NCBI GenBank assembly: GCA_035267185.1
Contig: DATFLY010000094.1
Span: 1-19,995 of the forward strand
Length of the DNA: 19,995 nt
Direction of reading: 5' to 3'
From: JAUIBE01 sp035267185
GTDB taxonomy: Bacteria > Pseudomonadota > Gammaproteobacteria > Xanthomonadales > SZUA-36
The translations under genes and the position numbers were made by a program. This document shows, piece by piece, positions 14,628 through 19,995 of this stretch; positions within the stretch are counted from its first letter, which is position 1, and every line of letters begins with the position of its first letter. Under the pieces are notes generated by a model. That model worked only from the letters and a program-made list of their open reading frames with translations. It was not told the DNA's origin and ran no database searches.

Positions 14628-15013
14628 GATGGTATCTCCCGGATTTCTTTAATCCATGCATTTGCGGATGGTGTATGCATTAGCATAGCTGAAAGCCGGT
14701 TTTTTTCATTGGTGGCAGGGGGTGGTGCGTCTGTTACTCAGGGACCCTCGATTCATGGCACTGCATGACTTGCCGGAATTCAGAAGGCATCGTTGATGCG
14801 CAACCGGACGAATTTGAGGGCCAACGAACCGCTTATCTGTCCAATTCATTGCAACGGGTCACAGCCGTGAATCACTAGCGATTCCGTTTGATTGTATTCT
14901 GACCGGCCGTATCTGCAGATCGACCACATACCAGATTCAATTCGGGGCAACTTGCAAACCCGTCAGCATCTCCTATGCTTGAAGTAGACGTGTAATTCTC
15001 AAGGGCAAAGAGA
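14628..15013. other. Divergent intergenic region, 386 bases
   Basis: This region separates the divergent mtoX-like and 153-residue hypothetical genes and must hold promoters for both. I see no gene or RNA in it. Near the right end a sigma-70-like candidate is present (listed separately). On the minus side a TATGCT word about 50-60 bases before the mtoX-like ATG could be a -10 box, but it lacks a good -35. A T7 run at 14700-14706 has no convincing stem before it. Confidence 0.4.
14952..14979 (+). promoter_or_regulatory. Candidate sigma-70 promoter for the hypothetical / secreted-protein pair
   Basis: TTGCAA (14952-14957), a 16-base spacer, then TATGCT (14974-14979); each box matches 4 of 6 consensus bases. 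Transcription would start near 14987, about 27 bases before the ATG at 15014. The prediction is from spacing and matches only. Confidence 0.35.
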
Positions 15014-15475
15014 ATGAACCTGCAGACGGATTTGCAGCAAAAGGTTTACAACCGCGTACTCACTGCGGTTGTATTTGTAACGGTGGTATCAGTCCTGGTG
15101 CCGCTCTCCCTTATATCTGGTGATCAGTCCTCTCATCCTGAAGTAATCGTTGGCACCTGGGGTGGTCAGGGTGCTGAGCTGATTGCGCAGGAATCTTCTG
15201 TTCGAATCGAATTTAATTGCGCCTGGGGCCACATCGAGGGACCGCTGGAGATCCAGTCCGGCGGCGAGTTTTCCATTCAGGGTTTATATGCCATTGAGCC
15301 GGGCGGGCCGGGTATTTCCGGCGAGCCGGAGCCAAAGGGCACACCGGCCATATTTTTCGGGTCCGTTAAGGATTCTGAGATTCAACTAAACGTAACAATA
15401 AGCAAGCAAAATAGAACTCTCGGGCCATACGTCGTCCGGGAATCTGAAAAATCGTCTTTGGAGAAGTGCCTGTAG
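15014..15475 (+). CDS. Hypothetical membrane-anchored envelope protein
   Basis: This 153-residue protein has one N-terminal hydrophobic helix (VLTAVVFVTVVSVLVPLSLI, about 15-34), then a beta-rich periplasmic part. The pattern is GTWGGQGAELIAQ, VRIEFNCAWGHIEGPLEI, GGEFSIQGLYAIEPGGPG, a proline/acid segment, and a C-terminal KCL. I have seen similar small uncharacterised envelope proteins with a GTWGG...EF(D/N)CA.G.I...L pattern, but know no function for them. Two Cys residues (in FNCAWG and the terminal KCL) could form a disulfide. The ATG follows a purine-rich AAAGAGA. It lies 50 bases before the ATG of the large secreted protein and is probably co-transcribed with it. Confidence 0.75.
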   Translation: MNLQTDLQQKVYNRVLTAVVFVTVVSVLVPLSLISGDQSSHPEVIVGTWGGQGAELIAQESSVRIEFNCAWGHIEGPLEIQSGGEFSIQGLYAIEPGGPGISGEPEPKGTPAIFFGSVKDSEIQLNVTISKQNRTLGPYVVRESEKSSLEKCL

Positions 15476-15511
15476 TTCGCATCGTAATCGAAAGTATCCA
15501 ATTGGGATTAC

Positions 15512-15517
15512 AAGGAG
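15512..15517 (+). promoter_or_regulatory. Ribosome binding site deciding the large secreted protein start
   Basis: AAGGAG lies 8 bases before the ATG at 15526. An in-frame GTG at 15466 would overlap the upstream gene and put 20 odd residues before the signal peptide, so the ATG is preferred. Confidence 0.8.
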
Positions 15518-15525
15518 TTGATACG

Positions 15526-18351
15526 ATGACACAGGATTTTAAATTCTTGACTGTATTGAGGTCGCTCACCGCGATCCTGTTCGCAGTCACACTCGCTATT
15601 GCACAACCCGTTTACGGGGAACAAAGCAGCATGCCTGAGGAGAAGGAGGGTGTCGCTCAGCGTAGTGACGCTGGATTATCGGTGGGACAAACCCCACCGT
15701 CAGGCCCCATCGTCAGGGCTCTTGGGCCGGGGCTGTCGACCCTGGGGCTTGATTTCCAGATGAGCCAGTTTGGGGTTGATACCACTTTCAGTCCACCTGA
15801 CACCATGGGTGATATTGGACCTGATCATATTGTCGAGATGATCAACGGGCGCTACGAGGTTTACGACAAGCAGGACGGTACTGTTCTGGACTCGCGAAGT
15901 CTGAACAGCTTCTGGACCAACATTGTGGGGTTGAACCTGCCGCAGAACATTTGCCAGGCAGACAATACCTGTAGCATTGACGGTGCGGCCTGCATGGTGA
16001 ATTCCGACTGTGCCAGTAACTTCACATTTGACCCCCGGATAGTCTATGACCGCCTGAGCCAGCGATGGGTTGCTATTTCCATTGATGCAGCGCTCGGTGC
16101 CGACAATGATTTTTACCTTGCACGCAGTGATACCAGCGATCCAACCGGAAACTGGGAAGGGTTGAAGTTCGATTCTGATACCACGGGTCCGGCTGAATTT
16201 CATGACTATGAAACGCTTGCAGTCGATATGGATGCGGTCACCACCTGTACCCAGGATTTTGACAGCGGAAACGGCGGAGGCGGCGTGGAATCGTGCTACA
16301 CGATTCCCAAGGCCGATATTCTGGCGCCGGTCCCGACGGTCGCCAACATGACCCGCTTTGAATCAAATCCCCCCAATCTGCCCTCCGTTTCGGGCAGCAT
16401 TCAGCCGGCGCTCAGCTTTGAGGCTGTAGCGGATGGAACCACACCCATTTTCGGTGTTTCCGGAGGCGCCATCGTGCGCGGGGACATCACGGGTGCAGGC
16501 GCAGCCGGTGCTGTTCTTGGGCCAACCGGCGGAATCGTCGGTGATCCGGGACACGCTAACCCGCCGGCAGCACGCCAGCCAGCCGCTGATCCGGGTGCCA
16601 CTATTGAAAACGTGGCACCGCGATTTGTCTCCAACGTGATCGAGATCGGCGACAGCATCTGGGCGGTTCATTCTGTAGCCGGAAGCGGATCCAATGCCGC
16701 ATTGCAGTGGTACGAGATCGAAGAGTCGACTGACAACCTGCTCCAGTGGGGCCTGATCGAAGACACCAACGAGGATTACCATGAACCATCGATCGCCGTG
16801 AATTCCATGGGCGATGTACTGATTGGATATTCCTGCTCGGGTCCGTCGCTGAACGTCAGCACCTGTATTTCAGTGGGTGAAACCATCGCAGGTGTGACGA
16901 CTTTTGAACCTCGTCAGATCGTGACCGCGGGTGCCGGCCTTTACTATCAACTGATCCGTGGTCGTAACCGCTGGGGAGACTATAGCGCCACGGTTGTTGA
17001 TCCGGATGATGAATGCACGTTCTGGACCATGCAGGAGTTTGTTGCTGTTGGTGGCCCGGCCAACGTTGGCCCCGGAGGCATGGGCACCGATGATGATGTG
17101 GAAGGTGGTGCTTATGGCACCCAGGTCACCGAGGTCGTGATCAATGGATGTGCGGAAGCCGACATTCGAATCATCAAGGCAGACAGCCCTGACCCGGTCG
17201 TTGCAGGAACAAACCTCAGCTATACACTGGACGTCAGCAATCTTGGGCCTTCACGTGCTTTCAGCGTATTGGCATCGGATTTCCTGCCGTCAGATGTGAG
17301 CTATGTCTCTTCAATTGATGGGGACTGGTCCTGCGCGCACGCGGCCGGCACCGTCGACTGCACCTGGAACGGCGGAAATCCCTCCGGAAGCCTTGCCTCG
17401 GGAGAGGACGCTGATACTGTCAACCTGACGGTCGCGGTGAATCCCAGCATGGTTTTCGAGGGCCGGTTTTCGCTTTCCAATACAGCAGGTGCTTCCAGCG
17501 ACACGCCGGATCCGGATGTGCTCAACAATGAAGACACTGAGGACACCAGTGTGGTTGCCGAGACGGATCTGGATATCGAACGATTTGAAGCGATCAACCC
17601 ACCAGATGAAATCCTGGTCGGTGAGGACATTGCCATAACGCTCGAGAAAGACGTTTCCAATCACGGGCCTTCATGGCCGGTTAACACCGAGGTCAGCGTC
17701 GATGCAACACCGCCGGCTGATTCAACCATCGATCCAGCCATGGCATCGCAGAATGTTCTGATTCCGGAGCTGGATACTGTGGTCACGGTTGAGGAGAACT
17801 TCACCATCAACTGTGGTGCAGCCAGCAATCACTTGTGGTCGTTTGAAAACACCATTGTTCCGACTGATGCCATGACGACTGATCCGGATTTGAGCAATAA
17901 CACGGCGAACCTGGACGTGCAGATTGAATGCATCGTTCCGGTGGCGATCAACTTCAAGCCGGGAAGTGATCCCAATTCAGAGCAACGCCTCAAGGGAATT
18001 GCGCCAGTGGCTGTCTTGACAACCATGGCCGGCGAGTACGATACACCGCTGGATTTCGACGCCACATTGATTGATCCGCTGAGTGTTCGTTTTGGTCCAC
18101 CGGCCATCTTTGGTGACGATGGGCTGGGTGCATTTGAAGTGCATAATCGTGGGCACCTTGAGGACTCCATTGAGCTAGACGAGGTGACGATGGACGGTGA
18201 CACCGACATGCTGCTGCATTTCAAAATGAAGGATGCCGGATTTGACGGAACAGAGACGGAAGCCTGCGTCAAAGGTGAATACACCGACGACACCGGAACA
18301 CATCAGTTCTTCGGATGTGATGCGATTCGGTTCCCGCCTGGATCCGACTGA
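15526..18351 (+). CDS. Large modular secreted protein with DUF11-like repeats
   Basis: This 941-residue exported protein starts with a signal peptide (hydrophobic core about 11-26, likely cleaved near VYGEQ at 30). A large N-terminal domain (about 70-540), rich in Asp and aromatic residues, includes DTTFSPPDTMGDIGPDHIVE, VYDRLSQRWVAISIDAA and RNRWGDYSATVVDPDD. It resembles a beta-propeller of the BNR/sialidase type seen in environmental secreted proteins. A four-Cys insert (NTCSIDGAACMVNSDC, about 145-160) interrupts it. Two DUF11/CARDB-like Ig-type modules follow (about 545-680 and 680-805). The last (805-941) opens INFKPGSDPNSEQ and carries acidic DGDTDMLLHF and GTETEAC segments, a type often seen at the end of secreted proteins and possibly calcium-binding. 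No enzyme active site is recognised; adhesion or surface binding is a guess. There is no LPXTG or obvious type 9 tail. Confidence 0.8.
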   Translation: MTQDFKFLTVLRSLTAILFAVTLAIAQPVYGEQSSMPEEKEGVAQRSDAGLSVGQTPPSGPIVRALGPGLSTLGLDFQMSQFGVDTTFSPPDTMGDIGPDHIVEMINGRYEVYDKQDGTVLDSRSLNSFWTNIVGLNLPQNICQADNTCSIDGAACMVNSDCASNFTFDPRIVYDRLSQRWVAISIDAALGADNDFYLARSDTSDPTGNWEGLKFDSDTTGPAEFHDYETLAVDMDAVTTCTQDFDSGNGGGGVESCYTIPKADILAPVPTVANMTRFESNPPNLPSVSGSIQPALSFEAVADGTTPIFGVSGGAIVRGDITGAGAAGAVLGPTGGIVGDPGHANPPAARQPAADPGATIENVAPRFVSNVIEIGDSIWAVHSVAGSGSNAALQWYEIEESTDNLLQWGLIEDTNEDYHEPSIAVNSMGDVLIGYSCSGPSLNVSTCISVGETIAGVTTFEPRQIVTAGAGLYYQLIRGRNRWGDYSATVVDPDDECTFWTMQEFVAVGGPANVGPGGMGTDDDVEGGAYGTQVTEVVINGCAEADIRIIKADSPDPVVAGTNLSYTLDVSNLGPSRAFSVLASDFLPSDVSYVSSIDGDWSCAHAAGTVDCTWNGGNPSGSLASGEDADTVNLTVAVNPSMVFEGRFSLSNTAGASSDTPDPDVLNNEDTEDTSVVAETDLDIERFEAINPPDEILVGEDIAITLEKDVSNHGPSWPVNTEVSVDATPPADSTIDPAMASQNVLIPELDTVVTVEENFTINCGAASNHLWSFENTIVPTDAMTTDPDLSNNTANLDVQIECIVPVAINFKPGSDPNSEQRLKGIAPVAVLTTMAGEYDTPLDFDATLIDPLSVRFGPPAIFGDDGLGAFEVHNRGHLEDSIELDEVTMDGDTDMLLHFKMKDAGFDGTETEACVKGEYTDDTGTHQFFGCDAIRFPPGSD

Positions 18352-18383
18352 TTGACCGGCCTTGTTTGAACTAAAGGAGGCAG

Positions 18384-18403
18384 GGCGGCACTTCGGTGCC
18401 GCC
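18384..18403. terminator. C(UUCG)G hairpin between convergent genes
   Basis: GGCGGCAC (18384-18391) pairs with GTGCCGCC (18396-18403) around a TTCG tetraloop closed by C-G, an exceptionally stable loop type. It lies about 33 bases after the secreted-protein stop and 8 bases from the end of the convergent yccF gene. No T-run follows on either strand, so it may act as a bidirectional terminator or 3'-end stabiliser. Confidence 0.55.
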
Positions 18404-18411
18404 TGGTCCGC

Positions 18412-18789
18412 TCAGCGTATTTCGCGCACCCTGGCCCCAAAGGGCAGAATCGCCAATCGAACCATTTTGAGGTGCTGAACCGCCAGTGGCAGGCCAACGA
18501 CGGTCAAGCCCAGGATGAGTGCGAGGGCCAGGTGAATCAGCGCCAGTTCAAATCCCGGCAGAATGATCCAGATGATGTTCATGATGATGGCCAGAGCGCC
18601 GCCAGGTGGCTCGACTTCCCCTATTTCATGACCAAAGGGTGACAATGCCAGTCCGGCCAGTTTGAAACACTGGATGCCGAATGGAATACCGATGATGGTG
18701 ATGCAAAGTAAAACACCGCCAAGGACATAGGCAATAACCACGATAAAGCCGCCAAGAATTAGCCAGATGATGTTTAACAGGATGCTCAT
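18412..18789 (-). CDS. yccF: YccF-family inner membrane protein
   Basis: This 125-residue membrane protein has two copies of a YccF-type hydrophobic repeat. The first (about 1-60) contains LNIIWLILGGFIVVIAYVLG, then IIGIPFGIQCFKLAGLALSPFG. The second (about 65-125) contains MNIIWIILPGFELALIHLAL, then VVGLPLAVQHLKMVRLAILPFG. The paired IGIP/VGLP...K...L.L.PFG pattern is diagnostic of the family. About four membrane segments are expected. Function is unknown. It is convergent with the large secreted protein across a stable hairpin and divergent from the MscS-family gene; the 184-base divergent spacer (18790-18973) shows no other gene. Confidence 0.87.
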   Translation of the reverse strand: MSILLNIIWLILGGFIVVIAYVLGGVLLCITIIGIPFGIQCFKLAGLALSPFGHEIGEVEPPGGALAIIMNIIWIILPGFELALIHLALALILGLTVVGLPLAVQHLKMVRLAILPFGARVREIR

Positions 18790-18973
18790 GATCAGTGATT
18801 ATCGCAGATCTGAATGCCCGTGTAGATGGCGATGGTCGATGATCTGGCGGAGTGTGAAGAATCGAATGAACAGAACCCCGGTCATCGTATAGTTCGAACG
18901 CCCCTTGCGTTCTTGTGAACGTAAACACATCTAGTCGCTTGCGTTTTTAGCTTTTCTTTTGAGGTTGTCACTC

Positions 18974-19995
18974 ATGTTTAAAATCTGCTCCTTTTGGCTG
19001 GCTTTATCCCTGGCCGTCATTTGCCCGGGACAGTTACTCGCACAGGAAGAAGGGACGAACCCGGATCAGACCATCGCGACTGATCCTCACACGGAACCCC
19101 TGGAAGTGCCTGTCGAAATTCTGCGAATGCGCATCAAGCACAAGACTGCAGAGCAACTGACAGAAGAGGCCGATTACTGGACGAGCATATTGCAGGACAC
19201 CATTGAACGGCTCAATGACGCCAAGGTTGAGGTCTTCGTCGAAAACGAGAGACTGCTGGCTGCCCAGCAGGAGGCCGAGACCAGGGACGACCCGGCCACT
19301 GATGAGCCTGACCCGGCCGTTGAAAAGGAGATTGCGATCAAGGATGCAAAACTGGATCGCGTCGAAGAGTTGCGGGAACAACGTGCCAGGGTTGTCGATC
19401 GATTGAACGTGGTTATTGAGGAGCTGAGTCTCAAGCTGGGCATGACGCCAGAGGGCGAAGAACAGGAGACTGTTCAGAAATACCGGCTGTATGTCGCGGC
19501 GGTCAAGGGTGTCGAGGTCGATACCAGCGACTGGCAGGCGCTGCAAAAGACGGTGGTCTCCTGGCTGGTTTCAGAAGAAGGTGGAATCAGGCTGGGAAAA
19601 CACCTTCTTGAGTTCATCATCATTGTGATCGGTTTCTGGTTGCTCAGCATCCTGCTGGGCAAGCTGGCCGCCAAGGCCATGGCTCTGGCATCCGATACAT
19701 CAAACCTGCTTCGAAAGTTTGTGACCAAGGCAGTTAAGCGGGTGACCATCATCGTGGGTATCCTGCTGGGACTTGCTGCGCTGGAGGTCAACATCGTTCC
19801 GCTGGTCGCCGTGATCGGCGCGACCGGCTTTGTGATTGCCTTCGCCCTCCAGGACACGCTCAGCAACTTTGCCAGCGGCCTCATGATCATGTTCTACAAG
19901 CCGTTTGATGTCGGCGATTTCGTGGAGACCAGCGAAGTTTCGGGCAAGATCAGGTCCATGACCCTGGTCACGACAAACGTGATGACCCCTGATAA
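18974..19995 (+). CDS. MscS-family mechanosensitive ion channel (open at window edge)
   Basis: About 340 codons are visible and the frame is still open at the window end, so this is the N-terminal part. The ATG has GAGG 9 bases before it. A signal peptide covers about residues 1-23 (ending LLAQEE). A charged, probably coiled-coil periplasmic region spans about 60-150. A first membrane helix (FIIIVIGFWLLSILLG) begins near 213, a second (VTIIVGILLGLAAL) near 256, and the MscS pore helix TM3 (VAVIGATGFVIAFALQDTL) near 277, continuing NFASGLMIMFYKPFDVGDFV. The Gly/Ala pattern of TM3 and the KPFDVGD turn identify the MscS superfamily. Such channels release solutes under hypo-osmotic shock. The extended periplasmic N-terminus places it with MscS variants larger than the small enterobacterial MscS. 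Confidence 0.93.
   Translation, partial: MFKICSFWLALSLAVICPGQLLAQEEGTNPDQTIATDPHTEPLEVPVEILRMRIKHKTAEQLTEEADYWTSILQDTIERLNDAKVEVFVENERLLAAQQEAETRDDPATDEPDPAVEKEIAIKDAKLDRVEELREQRARVVDRLNVVIEELSLKLGMTPEGEEQETVQKYRLYVAAVKGVEVDTSDWQALQKTVVSWLVSEEGGIRLGKHLLEFIIIVIGFWLLSILLGKLAAKAMALASDTSNLLRKFVTKAVKRVTIIVGILLGLAALEVNIVPLVAVIGATGFVIAFALQDTLSNFASGLMIMFYKPFDVGDFVETSEVSGKIRSMTLVTTNVMTPD

Noticed and set aside
14692..14706. T-run at 14700-14706 considered as an intrinsic terminator
   Set aside because: No stable stem precedes the run, and no plus-strand gene ends upstream of it.
14874..14886. 13 bases identical to a conserved 16S rRNA antisense word (ACTAGCGATTCCG)
   Set aside because: The match does not extend on either side into 16S sequence, so it is a chance word and not an rRNA fragment.
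15466..15525. GTG start extending the large secreted protein by 20 residues
   Set aside because: It overlaps the previous gene, would place 20 residues before a standard signal peptide, and the ATG at 15526 has a strong AAGGAG.

Overview
The window looks like chromosomal DNA from a free-living gammaproteobacterium of moderate GC content. Supporting signs are a fis-purH-purD run, a UvrD whose opening residues are nearly those of the enterobacterial protein, pyrE lying divergent from an exonuclease III gene (the pyrE/crc arrangement of pseudomonads and xanthomonads), an AmpG-type permease and a YccF protein. I cannot assign a genus; a Chromatiales- or Xanthomonadales-like lineage fits. No tRNA, rRNA, insertion sequence or CRISPR array is visible.

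Layout. (1) 1-9007, minus strand: a nearly continuous block of housekeeping genes. In transcription order it is pyrE, a DUF4124 envelope protein, a zinc-ribbon/DUF3426 membrane protein, fis, purH, purD, uvrD, an alpha/beta hydrolase, and pyrF (cut by the window edge). Many junctions overlap or are only a few bases apart (pyrE to DUF4124, fis-purH, purD-uvrD, hydrolase-pyrF), so co-transcription and translational coupling are likely. (2) 9008-9191: the divergent pyrE/exonuclease III spacer, holding three copies of a 29-bp repeat (two direct, one inverted) that form a perfect 24-bp hairpin. (3) 9192-11245, plus strand: exonuclease III and an AmpG-like permease, joined by a TTGA stop/start overlap. 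(4) 11311-14627, minus strand: a two-gene periplasmic unit. The first gene is an SBP56/methanethiol-oxidase-like protein with a signal peptide; the second is one polypeptide that fuses a SCO1/SenC copper-chaperone domain to a di-heme peroxidase of the MauG/CcpA class. (5) 15014-18351, plus strand: a small membrane-anchored hypothetical protein and a 941-residue modular secreted protein. (6) 18412-18789, minus: a YccF protein. (7) 18974-19995, plus: an MscS-family channel, open at the window edge.

How they work together. The left half joins de novo purine synthesis (PurH, PurD), pyrimidine synthesis (PyrE, PyrF), a growth-linked nucleoid regulator (Fis) and DNA repair (UvrD; exonuclease III across the spacer). 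The most distinctive unit is the methanethiol-oxidase-like pair. Bacterial MtoX is copper-dependent and is known to be neighboured by SCO1 and MauG-like genes; here those two partner functions lie on one chain whose start codon overlaps the mtoX-like stop codon. Four genes appear to use TTG starts, three of them backed by a well-placed Shine-Dalgarno sequence.
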